A stretch of 64,000 bases of DNA from Branchipolynoe longqiensis (lineage: Eukaryota > Annelida > Polychaeta > Phyllodocida > Polynoidae). Below, piece by piece: positions 11,038 through 23,400 of the stretch. Where the stretch lies: the NCBI GenBank assembly GCA_030323885.1, contig CM059187.1:138480415-138544414 (forward strand), given 5' to 3'. Below the pieces are notes generated by a model. That model was given only the letters and a program-made list of their open reading frames with translations. It ran no database searches and had not been told where the DNA came from. The number at the start of each line of letters is the position of its first letter. Within the stretch, counting starts at the first letter, position 1. The translations under genes were made by a program, and so were the position numbers.

Positions 11038-11109
11038 TGCCGTGACCAGGATTCGAACCTGGGTTGTCTCGGCCACAACGAGAAGTACTAACCACTATAC
11101 GATCACGGC
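11038..11109 (-). tRNA. tRNA-His (anticodon GTG)
   Basis: The minus strand folds into a complete 72-nt cloverleaf. The acceptor stem is GCCGTGA/TCACGGC with discriminator A. The D arm contains TAGTGGTTAGT (A box). The anticodon stem TCTCG/CGAGA encloses a 7-nt loop TTGTGGC with GTG at positions 34-36. The T arm is CCAGG/CCTGG with loop TTCGAAT (B box). There is no intron and all stems pair. T-runs for Pol III termination occur about 40 nt downstream (A-runs near 10990-11000 on the plus strand). The close match to animal tRNA-His and perfect stems suggest a functional gene. Confidence 0.95.
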
Positions 11110-12540
11110 TTTATGCGAACAACTGACAGCCCTTTCCTACAAACAGTACAGACAGCGGCAGGCTTCCCACAGCCCTAGAAATGTAAGTAGGTCGCTGGTA
11201 CTGGTGTTTGCCGCTTTCATCAGTGGCGCCACTGTAGGACTTTGTACCCTGGCTTCATTATAGCCTGGTCCCCTGGTCTTTCAAGAGAGGTCGCCACTAT
11301 GGTTGTTTCAAACGTCATTGCTGATATAGTTGTAGAATGTAATGCTCGGATATGTGGCTGTGTACATATGCTATAAGGAAAATTATACAGACAAACAGAA
11401 AGGAAGAGAGTAAAGTATAATAGAATAGAAGAGAGTACAGCCCTCTGGTTTATTGCTTATACAGTTAGATGGGTTCATTGTAGAGTATCACACCACCTCC
11501 TTCCCGAATGGGAATTGAGCATTCTTTGCCCTACCAATAGGGATCCAGCATTCATGGTCTCCATTGATACCAGTGGTCTGCCCACCATCAGTAGCTGTAT
11601 GGCCTCATGACCACCACCAACCTTGACATTTTGACTGTGATGACCCCTACCTCAGCTGAAGGGCTAGGCTCTGAGTGCAATCACACCCAGACCTGCCAGC
11701 ACCACTATGTCTGTTTACATCCCACTCAGGCACCACCAACTCATATACACATATATATATATATGCTCCTGGTCACATACACCGATCAGTAATAGAACAT
11801 TTGCATTCCCCCCTTGCTGAGTAACGGAATATTTTACACAGTGATAGTGGTAGATCTAGGCTGATTTGCTTGGAGTGTCAAGAGGAACTTCCGGATCACC
11901 ATATAAAATATAAATATAGGTATTTATGTGTACGCTATTTTAAGAAGACGACCCGACACTTATTAAAGGTAAAAACCATTTAAAACTGAACCTAGCAAAA
12001 ACATACAATTATAAAGCAAATCTCTTTGTGGATAACTTAGGTGAGTAAATCCTGATACTCATTAGTAGCTCTTTGCTGGACATTCTCTGTATCAGTTTAT
12101 GGCTTTGTCTCTTTTCTTTCTTTGTTGCACTCCATCCTGTCTTTATATTCTCCCAGTGTGGTCTTGTGGTAGCCTTTAGTACACAGATTTGCTAGTAATA
12201 CACCTAGGTAGACCCTGTCAAAAATGTGTTACGTCCATGTACATAAATGAGTTACTCACCTATACCACCACTTGCTTTGTTTACCAAATCACTATCAGTT
12301 TTGTGTTGTTCAAAACTGTCTTAGCTTCATATCCGCTGTTAATAGTATAGCCTACATAAGTCCGTCCTCCTTGTTACTGTATTTAGCTATTTAATTAATT
12401 TGTTTATTAAATTTCTTTTTGTAGAAAGAAGCTTTTCTTTATTGTATAGAACCTCGGCTTTTGTTTTGTCTGCCTACTGGCTTTTTGTTGTAAATTGCAT
12501 TAGTTGATTAAATAGGAATTTCCAATCGTGTAAATTGGTT
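11110..12540. other. Intergenic DNA, no recognised gene
   Basis: AT-rich sequence with a short (TA)n tract near 11752-11765. I find no supported ORF, RNA or clear element boundary. Confidence 0.5.
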
Positions 12541-12683
12541 TCTTCATTCTACTGCTCCTTGTCCTATCCTAGTAATGCCGAATGCCAAGCGAGGTACTGA
12601 CCAATATTCGACCCCAGGGGTTGGAATCACATGAACTACCAATATAGGAAGCAAAGGCTCAATTCATTCGGCCACCTCGTAAA
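12541..12683 (-). repeat. tRNA-derived SINE (family S) fragment
   Basis: The segment TGTCCTATCCTAGTAATGCCGA followed by a degenerate head (GACCCCAGGGGTTGGAATC) matches the reverse of the family-S body and head seen elsewhere in the window. Confidence 0.6.
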
Positions 12684-12934
12684 ATGTTAATGTGTGCAAC
12701 TTTGGGGAGGGTAGTCAGGGGAGGGGGTGTCTATAAAAGTAGACATTATTTTTAATTCACCAGAATACTTATTCAATATTATTTTCATTTTCCTTTATTT
12801 ACCGTATTTAGTCTATTAATAGTATTATCACAGATTGCTTCAGCAATGGGGACCTTTCATGAGCCATTTCTCTCGCTATACACTTGGTGGCAGCACCCGC
12901 TCCCGGTCCAAGTCGGCCATCATGGTTGGATAGA

Positions 12935-13312
12935 AGGGTGTTGGTGGTGGGGGTGGTGGTGTGTGGTTGGGGTTTAAGGATGTGGTAGGGGGTGTAGGTA
13001 TGTGTGTGGTGGGGGTGTAGGTATGTATGTGGTGGGGGTGTAGGTGTCTGGTGTGTGTGGTGGGGGTGTAGATGTGTGGTGAGGGTTTAGGGGTATGGTG
13101 GGGGTTTAGGTTTGTGGTGGGGGTTTAGGGATGTGGTGTGTGTGTGGTGGTGGTGATGGTGTAGGTTTGTGGTAGGGGGTGGGGGTGGGGTGTAGGTGTG
13201 TGTGGTTGAAGTGTAGGTGTGTGTGGTGAGGGTGTAGGTGTGTGTGGTGAGGGTGTAGGTGTGTGTGTGGTGTAGGTATGGTGTGTGTGGGGTTGGGGTG
13301 TAGGTGTAAAGG
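12935..13312. repeat. GT-rich minisatellite
   Basis: Imperfect units of GGTGTAGGTGTGTGTGGTG and GGTTTAGG variants. The open frames on the minus strand here are low-complexity Thr/His/Pro artefacts. Confidence 0.9.
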
Positions 13313-14651
13313 GTACTGTTCTCTCTTTGTAACCATGCGAGGATCTTTCTTTGGTCAAATTGGGATATTCCACATTTTGCATGCACAAAAACAATGAGTT
13401 TTACATTTGCATGTTTAAATACTCCAATTATTACAATTGAGAAAACTGAAAGAAAGAAAACCCCAAAAATATAGGTCTTTATTCCTTTTTTTATTTATTT
13501 ATATTTACTTTTATTACAGAATATAAAATACACACAAACTATTAAATGCATAGTAACATATAATTAGCATACACATGTTTGGTGGAATGTCGGGCCATTG
13601 TTGCTTTGTTCATGAATTTACCCAAAACACTTTTCTGATCAGCAGTACCAGGCTCAGAATCTTTGTGAGAAAGACTGCCTATCTCTCCTACAAAAAAAAA
13701 TTGAAGGAGACTAAGGAAATTAGGTCATTGTGTAGTGGGCTGGACCCATATGGTTGACGAAGTGTTTGCAACACCTGCTAAACAGCACTGGGACTTTCAC
13801 TGGGATGCTAAGCATCCTAATTCTGGTTGGCAACCCTGTGAATGCATGTAATGTGAGTATGACCTGTATATTTGTAATGATAAGTATGACACTTATTCTA
13901 GGGGACAAGTGCGTTGGACTACACTCCAACTTGGGTAACTTGGGTAACATGTCACATTGGCAGGTATATGGAGGGAGGTTGGTTGTATTAGAGAGTATAG
14001 GGATTCCATTAATTAGGATTCTCACTTTGGGAGAGCCTGAATGTAAATCTGCATCCAGCTCTAGGCAGGTTGTCCCATCTCTTTGCAATACCCCCATTGC
14101 CACTACTCTGTACACACTGAGCACCATCTGGTTGTTGAACCTGCCTCATGTATGCAATGTAAGTGAACTATCTGAATATTGTAAAATGAGATCTGATTCC
14201 AAGTTATGAGTGTAGGGAGCAGCAGTAACCCCACCAGGTACATTGGCACACATACGTGTGGGCGTGTATACTTTGGTAGCATTGGGGAACCTAGTTAGGT
14301 TCCTCGCAGTATTATTTATTACTACTATCTCTAAGATAATAAAACCCTTTTAGATTCTATTTGATAAACATGAGCGAGCCTCCTTTCCACTTAATGCAAC
14401 CGAAGGGACTGCATGACTAGTGCAATCTGGGGGTTGTTCCAGCTGCTTTCGATGTGTCCGTGGCTTGGTTGGTGTTTTGTGAACCTGCAGTTCTGAAATG
14501 TCTGGGTCTGTTTTTTTAGCACCGGTAGACATTCTAGAACATCACTATCCTCTATTTGATTAGTTGATCTCTGAATGAGTAGTCTTGTCAGAGTCTGTTA
14601 TAGTTCAAGGATCGTCCCAGGTCCAGACGAGTTAGATACCAGCTGTCTTAA
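13313..14651. other. Intergenic DNA, one unrecognised 151-codon frame
   Basis: A plus-strand frame at 13754-14209 has no recognisable domain, and a minus-strand frame of similar length overlaps it. Nothing else supports a gene. Confidence 0.4.
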
Positions 14652-15249
14652 GCTGTGTTTACACGGGCGAGTGTAAAACGATTTAAGACAAATCGATTTA
14701 TATGAATCGTTGTAGTGGCGCGTTTACACGGAACGAGTTTGAAGGCGGAAATCGATATCTGCGCATGAGCAAGTCCATACTAACCAGCGGCCTTAGTGGT
14801 GAGCCTGTAGCCGGCGAGCACTGCTATTTGTTTAGTTTACACTCGTCGATTCGACAATATGAATAACGATGCCGATGTAGCTGCTATGTTAATATCGCTT
14901 GGAATTTAGGGTTAATTTAATTAAATTTCATTATTTGAGTATGTAATTCTATTAAATATGATCGCATTCAATAGATTTCGGCCTAATTGGTCCCTAACAC
15001 TGCCGGGCACCAGTGTATAGTTACACCTGAGCCTGTATCTGGCGAGCACCGCTATTTTACACTATCGCCGCCCGGGAACCAGCTGTATCCCTTCATCTAT
15101 ACTACCTCGCAAGGTGGTTTACATATCCCGATTTATATGAATCGATTCAGCCCTAAAACGCCTCAGCATCGCGTTTACACAGCAAATGTAAATCGATCTA
15201 GACAAGTGGTTTCATATGAGGCGTTTTAACTCGCCCATGTAAACACGGC
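14652..15249. mobile_element. Foldback MITE, GTTTACACGGGCGA terminal repeats, TTAA flanks
   Basis: The ends are inverted (GCTGTGTTTACACGGGCGA and the reverse near 15231) and both are flanked by TTAA. It contains the ~226-bp arm related to 9.4-10.7 kb and a segment with GCGCATGAGCAAGTCC shared with the 48.9-kb and 55.2-kb elements. No coding capacity. Confidence 0.75.
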
Positions 15250-15656
15250 TTAAGTGTTGCTGCAAGGGATATCATGCATTTTGAAAGATTTCAGTTTGTT
15301 ACAGATGGGGTCTATCCTTTGATTTACACGAAGGGAGCTGTATTCTAGGCACTGTGCTGGGCTGGTAGTTTGGCTTGACATTTCTTTTATCACAAAGTGG
15401 ATGGTGGTGGAATTGGAAATGTCATATAAAATAACTAGGATAGTATTACGTCCCCCCCTGTCTCTTTTAAAAGTTTAATACAATTTTAATGATGACTGCC
15501 ACCTGTCGCTATTAGCGAAGCTGTGCTATAGCTTTCCTTGGTTTATGTCATAAATTAAGGCATGCTCATTGATTTTACTTCGCCAGAAATAGAAAAATGA
15601 TTAGTTCGGCTATAATGCAGTGAAACTGAGCCCAGTACAATTAGAAGAGTCCAGCT

Positions 15657-16475
15657 GTGTCTGTGTGTGTCTGTGTGTGTCTGTGTGTGTCTGTGTGTGT
15701 CACATGTGTCTGTGTGTATGTGTGTGTCTGTGTGTGTATGTGTGTGTCTGTCTGTGTGTGTGTCTGTCTGTGTGTGTCTGTCTGTGTCTGTGTGTGTCTG
15801 TGTCAGACAGACACACAGACAGACACACACACATACACACACATACACACACACAGATACACACAGACACACACACAGACACACACACAGACAGAGAGAC
15901 GGAGAGAGAGACAGAGGGACAGAGAGACACAGACACACACACATACACAGCCACACACCCACAGACACACACATACACGCACAAACAGACACACACAGAC
16001 ACATACACACACAGACCCACACCCACAGACACACACAGACAGACACACACATATACACACACAGACACACACATACATACACAGACACACACACAGACAG
16101 AGAGACACATACACACAGACCCACACACAGACACATATACACACACAGACACATACACACAGATACACACCCACAGACACCCATACATACACAGACACAC
16201 CTAGACACACACACATACACACAGCCATACACACATACACAGACACAGACATACACAGACAGACACCCACACACAGACACACAACCACCAACCAACAAAC
16301 CAACAACCAATCCACAACCAACAACCAACCAACCAAACAACCAACCAACAACTAACCAACAACCAAACAACCAACCAACAACCAACAACCAATCCACAAC
16401 CAACCTACAACCAACCGACCAACCAACCAACAACCAACCAACAACCAACAACCAGTAGTAACACTAGTAATACTA
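15657..16475. repeat. Palindromic TGTGTC/ACACAG satellite followed by AACC repeats
   Basis: (TGTGTC)n runs to ~15804, then switches abruptly to (GACACA)n, forming a long hairpin, then to CAAC/CCAA repeats from ~16280. Long ORFs in several frames on both strands are repeat artefacts. The same tract order occurs inside the element at 30331-31622. Confidence 0.9.
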
Positions 16476-16479
16476 ATCC

Positions 16480-16720
16480 ACAACGTTGGCCATTATGTCG
16501 TAGTGTGACTGCACCACGGCTCCACCATAAAGTGACCTTGAGCCTAACATGACCGAGAGCCTAATGTGACTGTAACGTGACTGTAACGTGACCGTAACAT
16601 GACCGTGACGTGACGCGAACGTCTTATCAACTCGTCAAGCTACGTCCAAGTTTTTCAACATGTCCAAAACCTCGACGAGAGGCAACGAGAGTGGACGTGA
16701 TGTGACGACACCCATTATGC
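16480..16720. mobile_element. Fragment of Harbinger-like MITE (family HM3)
   Basis: It contains the terminal motif GTCGTAGTGTGACTGCA and the central core GTTTTTCAACATGTCCAAAA shared with the 30.3-kb element. The ends are not paired cleanly here. Confidence 0.5.
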
Positions 16721-16819
16721 AGGGAGACCATTAACCAACTAGGCCAATCTCGTGACCTCATTAGCCTCCCCCCAACCAAGTAGGCCTACTGTGCAGGGCC
16801 ATAGAGGGGAAGGGGAAAT

Positions 16820-17750
16820 GAAGTGCATGTGTCTGTGTGTGTATGTGTGTTTCCTAACCTGACTTTACAGAGACACAGAGACAGACATACACACAGAAAT
16901 ACACACAGACAGACACACAGACAGACACACACATACAGGCATACAGGCATACACACAGAGATACACACACACACACACATATACACATAGCACAGACAGG
17001 CACACATAGATAGACATACACAGACAGACATGCACAGACAGCACAGACAGACACAGAAAAACACAGACATGCACACACCCGACATACACAGACACACATA
17101 CACCCAACCTGACTTTGCAGAGAGAGACACACACACAGACAGATGCACACAGACAGAGGCAGACACACACATGCATACACAGACACACATACACAGACAT
17201 ACATACACACACAGACAGACACACAGACACACACAGACATACATACACAGACATAGACAGACACACACAGACACACACAGACACACACACATACACATAC
17301 AGAATACACACACAGACATACACACAGATATACATACATACATATACACACAGACACACACAGACAGACACACATAGATAGACACACACAGACAGACACA
17401 CAAACACCCGACCTGACTTTGCAGAGAGAGAGACACACACACAGACAGAGACACATAGACAGACACACACAGACAGAGAGAGACAGACACACACACATAC
17501 ATACACACATACATACACAAATACACACACAGACAGACATACACAGACATACACACATACACAGAAATACAGAGACACAGAAACACAGACACGGAAACAG
17601 TGACAGACACACAGAGTCACATACACACATACATACCCACACATACACAGAAACACACAGATAGACACACACAGACATACACACAGACAGATACACACAT
17701 ACACATACACACATACATAGACAGACAGACACAAGCAGACAACAGACACA
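16820..17750. repeat. ACACAG satellite with a higher-order repeat
   Basis: CA-rich hexamer satellite interrupted three times by CCTGACTTTGCAGAGAG or a close variant (near 16857, 17107 and 17410), giving a 250-300 bp higher-order period. Confidence 0.88.
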
Positions 17751-18306
17751 CATTATATTTAGTCAAAAACCCTCGTCCCATGGGCCTATGGCACAAATCC
17801 GTTCCCAGAATGTTCCAAACCGAAACAGAAATAGCTACCTACAGTCCTGTCAAGTTCCAGGTCTTCTCACATCACGTGGTCACCGCGAGATGACCATCTG
17901 GGTCATTGCCACAGGACTTTTGGCAAGCTTGTCGAAATTATTTTTGGTTCTTTCAGCTCAAATTACTTCAAAACTAATCATCTTTAATCAAAATCACCCC
18001 AGACTAATGATTAGTAGCTTGTAACGATCAATTTGATATATTTATCTAAAAAATAAGACAAAAATTCAAATGCCATCGGACCATGCAACTTTAAACGAAG
18101 CCCAACGTTGTGTTGCCAGACATGTAGATGGAGCCATGCCCATCCTGTTGTATGGGTCCTATACCGTAGAAACCTACAAGTCACATGACATTGTCCCGTA
18201 TCAGTGAGCGCCATGAGTGTGCCTGACCCCGCGGCGATAATCACTCAAACATGCAAACAATAGCAGGTGTATGTCTGTTTGAACACTCCTGCGACCCATG
18301 GAAGCC

Positions 18307-18640
18307 GACCACATCGGATGGCCGAATGAGGTGAGCGTCCGTATCCCGTTTTGGTAGATCGTGGGATTCGAACCCAGGGGTTCGAACCCTGGTCAAGTCA
18401 AACCAATGACGTAACAATTGATACTAGGCGCTTCCTGATATGACCTTAGATGTTGCTAGGACGTAAAACAACAACAAACAGACAAACATCCTAGCTTGGC
18501 TCTCAGCATTATTAGGATTGGACTGGTTAGCTCTGTGTCAAGATAATGTGACTGAGTGGGATATTGGGTCATGGTGCTGGTGGCCTGATTTCCCAGTAGG
18601 ACAGCACTATAAAGTCGACATGAGTGCACACTGTCTTTAC
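18307..18640 (+). repeat. SINE family S, rearranged copy
   Basis: A tRNA-like head (ATGGCCGAATGAG, then GGTTCGAACCC as B box) is joined directly to the 3' tail (GACCTTAGATGTTGCTAGGA). A separate piece of body (TCAGCATTATTAGG...CACTATAAAGTCG) then follows. Confidence 0.8.
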
Positions 18641-18701
18641 ACGCGTGTTCACTTGATATAGGTCATCTTATTTTCGCTTGTGATGCTGATCCCAGAATAG
18701 T

Positions 18702-19332
18702 CTGGTCAGAGAGCGTGTATACAGATGAGAGAGACAACTCCCGCGAAAATCGGTAACACAGGCTACAGTGGCGTTCCTGGCGGTTAGTGTTGAACAAGCT
18801 TTGAGTTTGCCATACGTGTAGTGCAAAACATTTGTTTTTATTCAAAATTAATAGAAATGCAGAAGCCTAACCTTATCGATTTAATATAATCCTTTTGGTA
18901 AACATGTTTTCTATATGTGTACGAAGCGGCTTGTTTCTATTTGGTGTAGTTTTAGAGATATTTCACTTTTTCTGTAGGAAGATTGCTCACCGCCATTGAC
19001 AATGCCTTGAGTTTGCCGTACGCGTAGTGAAAAACGTCAGTGTTATTCCAAATTAATAGAAATCCAGAACCCTAACCATATCTCTTTAATATAATCTTGT
19101 TGGTAAACATGTTTCCTATGTGTATTCCAATCAGTTTGTTTCTAGGTGTTGTAGTTTTAGAGATATTTAACGTTTTCTGTAGGAAGATTGCACACGACCA
19201 TTGACAATGCCTTGAGTTTGACAGCTGTGTCATATACTGTTCAACAACCACCACTTGGAGCGCCACAGTCGGCATCTGTTACATGGTGTAGTATGGGAGT
19301 TGTCCCTCTCATCTGTATACATGCTCTCTGGT
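18702..19332. mobile_element. TIR element, AGAGAGCGTGTATA family, copy 2
   Basis: Inverted-orientation copy of the 8106 element, with matching TIRs (CAGAGAGCGTGTATACAGATG / CATCTGTATACATGCTCTCTG) and two ~215-bp internal modules. Confidence 0.78.
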
Positions 19333-19339
19333 CTGGTCT

Positions 19340-19860
19340 ACCTGTGCTAAAAATAGTTTGACAAAAATAGCATGACCCGGCTAGTCTTAGCTTTATTATT
19401 ATTGTTGTTTGTTTTAAGTTATGATTGAAAATCACTCGAGACACTTAAATGTTTGCATCAGCATAAGTACATGCCTAATAATGATTAATGCATTAGTACA
19501 AATGTCGGCAGTTCAAATGTGGTTTTTACAACATCAAAACAACAAAAACATGCAGCTTTTGTTTCCTGAATGCATCTCATACATGCGCAGTTATAAATGA
19601 CAAAATCAAATAATTCAACTTCCAAGTACGGACAATTTTGAGCGTAAACAAATCGGTAAGGATTATACTTTGCAGTACTTGGCCCATGCAGTTAACATGG
19701 CTAAAACAAACAAAAATCCACAACCCCCCACCATAAAAAAAACACCCTCTTTAAAAAAATAAAAATAAAATAAACAAAACAAAAACTTCCCAAAAATCCA
19801 CATCCTTTACACAATTCGACTCATAAACAAAGAAAAACTAAGCATTTTACAATTTGAGTG
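19340..19860. other. AT-rich flank upstream of the GPR143-like gene
   Basis: A-rich low-complexity sequence around 19720-19800. No gene or element recognised. Confidence 0.4.
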
Positions 19861-19861
19861 G

Positions 19862-20184
19862 TAGGCTTAGACAATCCCTGCGCCCTGTCTCCCCGCCTCC
19901 CCTCCCCCTCCCCCCTCCCCTCTCTCCACTCCCCCTCCTCACCCGCGTGCCTTGCGGGTCACAAACCTTATAGTCGAGATCTAACAACCGTCACTCACTC
20001 GACCCGCCGCCGGGGCCTAAACACAACCTGGAGAGTGCATGGACCGTTCTGAGCGAGACGGCGACACAGAATTAGGCTAACAAACCATGTGTCAGCCACT
20101 TGTGTGAAATGTGAGGTTCCTACATTCAACACTGACTTTGGACACTGTGTACTGGACACTGCCAAGCCACACAGTCTTGTACTG
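19862..20184 (+). promoter_or_regulatory. Probable promoter / 5' UTR region of the GPR143-like gene
   Basis: The base composition changes abruptly to CT- and GC-rich DNA (CCTCCCCTCCCCCTCCCCCC at 19895) directly ahead of the CpG-rich first exon. No TATA box was identified. A CATGTG E-box is at 20086-20091. The assignment rests on position and composition only. Confidence 0.35.
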
Positions 20185-20422
20185 ATGGCGTCGATGCTGG
20201 AGGAGGGTTTCTATTGCGTCCCTGAGTCGCAACTGTTGCCCGCCCAGCGCGCGGCTTACTGCGGCCTAAGCCTGGCCTCGGGCCTGGCCGGGCTGGCAGG
20301 GGCCGCGTGCCAGGCCGCCCAATGGCGCCCCTTCCTCCGCACCTACGGGCGCCGACGCCGGCCCAGCCCCAACCCCATGGTCGTCGTGAGCCTAGCCGTG
20401 GCAGACGTGCTCGCCTGCTTAG
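20185..20422 (+). CDS. GPR143-like: GPR143-like exon 1 (residues 1-79 plus 1 nt)
   Basis: Encodes the N-terminus, TM1 and most of TM2. GC-rich, unlike its surroundings. The donor is GTAAGG after TTA-G, phase 1. The frame is open upstream to an ATG at 20089 (32 more residues), but MASML is the better start by alignment to the family. Confidence 0.92.
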
Positions 20423-23400
20423 GTAAGGGTTTGTTTATTTGTTTGTTTGTTTGTTTGGTAGAGTTTAATGTATTGGCAATATCTAAGGCCAGACCGGATG
20501 GCCGAATGAGTTGAGCGTCCGTCTCCTGTTTTGGTAGATCGTGGGATTCGAACCCCTAGGTTCGAACCCTGGTGGAGTTAAACCAATGACTTAAAAATTG
20601 GTACTTGTCGCTTCCTAGCCAGGCGCTCAGCATTATTAGGATAGAGCAAGGACTGCTTGGCACCGTGTCAGGATAATGTGACTGAGTGAGATATCAATCA
20701 GGTCATGGTGCTGGTGGCCTGGTCTCCCAGTGGGGCAGCACTATAAAGTTGCCACGAGTGTACACTGTAACAAGTCGGTACCTGTCCTGATATGACCTTA
20801 GATGTTGCCAGGATGTAAAACTCCAGCAACCAACCAAATCTAAGGTCATATCAGGACGGGTACCGACTTGTGACAGTGCGCACTCGTGGTGACTTTACAG
20901 TGATGCCCCATGGGGAGATAAGGCCACCAGTACCATGACCCGATATCCCCCTCAGGCACATTATCCTGACACTGAGCTAACCAGTCCTTGCCCTATCCTA
21001 TTAATGTCGAGCGCCTGGCTAGGAAGCGACAAGTATGAATTTTGAATGCTATTGGTTTGCTCAGGTAAGGGTTTATTGGAGATCAGAATTCCAATGTGCA
21101 CATGCAAAGGGGCAGGGAGAAGGGTTGCAGAGTATATACACATGTGCGTATGCGCTCGCATGCACGTGGTACATATGTGTGGGTGCTGTGTTGGTGTGTA
21201 TAGGGAGGGTGGACAGACGGTTGGGTAGCAGTGTTGCCAACCTGAAGGTACTGAGAATCCTTGAGGTCTTGCGTTGCGGGCGTGGAACCCAAGGGGCGGT
21301 AGCCACAAGCTTGCTAGGGAGGTCCAGGGGCATCCCCCCACCCCCACCCCCTCCGAACATTCTGTTAATGGACTATTGGAGGGAATTTCCAAGGGATTAT
21401 AGGGGGATATTTACCAATGTATAACATGATATTTACTTATATTTAATCAAAAGAACAAAAAATCGTATAGAAGTACACAAATGTGTGATATTTTCTGCAA
21501 AAGTAAAGAAATTCGTGGCATTTTGGGGTCAATCTGTGACTCTTGAGGTAACTGATCAGAACCTTCAATTTCCATGTCTCTCATGAGAATTTCATGAGAG
21601 TTGGCAACACTAGGGTAGGGTGCTGTATAGTAGAATCGTTGGTACTACTAGGAGTATTACTAATATCTTAGAGAAAATACGAACTTGTTCAACGGTTGGT
21701 GGCATAGATATGAATATAATGTGCGATGATACACACATGTAGGATGTATGTGTATCGGATGCTTCTGGTGTGGATACACATAGATAGTATGCAGTTCTAT
21801 GGCAGGGCTCTAGTGTGCACACACATAGGTAGGATGTATTTGTATCGCAGACCTCTAGTGTATATACACTTAGGTAGGATACCGTTGAATCAGACTTGCC
21901 AGAGGCTTCTGGTGTGAATACACTTAGGTAGGATACCTTTGTATCACAGACCTCTAGTGTGTATACACTTAGGTAGAATACCATTGTATCAGACTTGTCA
22001 GAGGCTTCTAGTGTGGATACACATAGGTAGGATACATTTGTATTGCAGACCTCTAGTGTGTATACACTTAGGTAGGATACCATTGTATCAGACTTGTCAG
22101 AGGCTCCTAGTGTGGATACACATAGGCAGGATACATTTGTATCAGAGGCTTCTGGTGTCGATACGCATAGGTAGGATACACTTGTATTGGAAGCCTCTAG
22201 TGTGGATACACATAGGTAGGATACACTTGTATCGGATGTCTCTGGTGTGGATACACATAGGTAGTATACAGTTGTATTATAGGTTTCTACTGTGGATTCA
22301 CAATATAAGTAAGATACGGTTGTCTCGGATGTCTCTGGTGTGGATACACATAGGTAATATACAGTTGTATCAGATGATTCTAGTGTGGCTACACATTATA
22401 AGTAAGATATGGTTGTATTGGAGGTCTCTGGTGTGGATACACGGAGGTCGGATACACTTGTATGGGAGGCCTCCCCTTCGACCTTTTGTGCTCGAGAAGA
22501 TCATGTGGTGGAGGCGACAATGAAATGTATTTATGCTTATCTATATATCATATGGAACTTTCGATCGATGTGAAATGTAGGCTAAATACACAGGCATAGA
22601 CGTTCATAGGATTTGAGCACTGAGGAAGACCAATTGTCCGCGATTAAAGTTTCTCCTGACTAATCAACTAATGAACAAAAAAAATATAAACTTAAAATTC
22701 TGGAAGGGATTAACTATAGGCTTGCCTATATCCAGTTAATCGTCTGATCTCCATGCAAGCAAACAAAACCACACCAGTTCGATCCAGACTTGATCGGAGC
22801 ACTCAGTCAGATAAGTGGGGATTTCTGAAGATGGTGTGTACACACTGACCTATGTGAAAGTGCTGTCCCGAATCCAGCTAACCAGAGATGGTTGGTTGTT
22901 GGAGTTTTACGTCCTAGCAACATCTAAGGTCATATCAGGACAGGCACCGACTTGAGACAGTGCGGACTCATGGCGACTTTATAGTGCTTCCCCACTAGGA
23001 GACCATGTCGCGAGCACCATGACCTGAGGTTTTTGTTTGTTTGTTTTTGTTTTACATCCTAGCAACATCTCTGGTGATATCAGGACGGGGATGTCCCACT
23101 CTGTCACATTATCCTGACACTGAGCCAACCAGCCATTGCCCTATCCTAATAATGCAAAGCGGCTGGCTAGGAAGCGACACGTGCCAATTTTTAAGTCATT
23201 GGTTTGACTCGACCAGGGTTCGAACCCATGGGTTCGAATCCCACGATCTACCAAAATTCAACTAGAGAAGTGAATCACTCCAGTTATCTGGGGTTACAAC
23301 TGATAACCGACTACTACATAGTGCGTAGCTATCTGCTTCGCATGATAAGACTCACTGTACGACCCACCTCTAGACCGGATTTTCCATATATGGCAGAATT

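Noticed and set aside
11042..11263. 73-codon plus-strand ORF beginning in the tRNA
   Set aside because: Shadow frame over the tRNA-His gene.
13754..14209. 151-codon frame of ordinary composition
   Set aside because: No recognised domain and a 135-codon frame overlaps it on the opposite strand; no splice or neighbouring-exon support.
15555..17753. Several 160-300 codon ORFs rich in Cys/Val/Ser or Thr/His
   Set aside because: Translations of TGTGTC/ACACAG satellite in all frames on both strands; no complexity or homology.
20089..20184. Upstream in-frame ATG extending exon 1 by 32 residues
   Set aside because: The extension has no similarity to the family N-terminus, whereas MASML at 20185 aligns with it; kept only as an alternative.
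21610..22523. ORFs of 157 (-) and 194 (+) codons
   Set aside because: Both lie in the same intron 1 minisatellite and are periodic.
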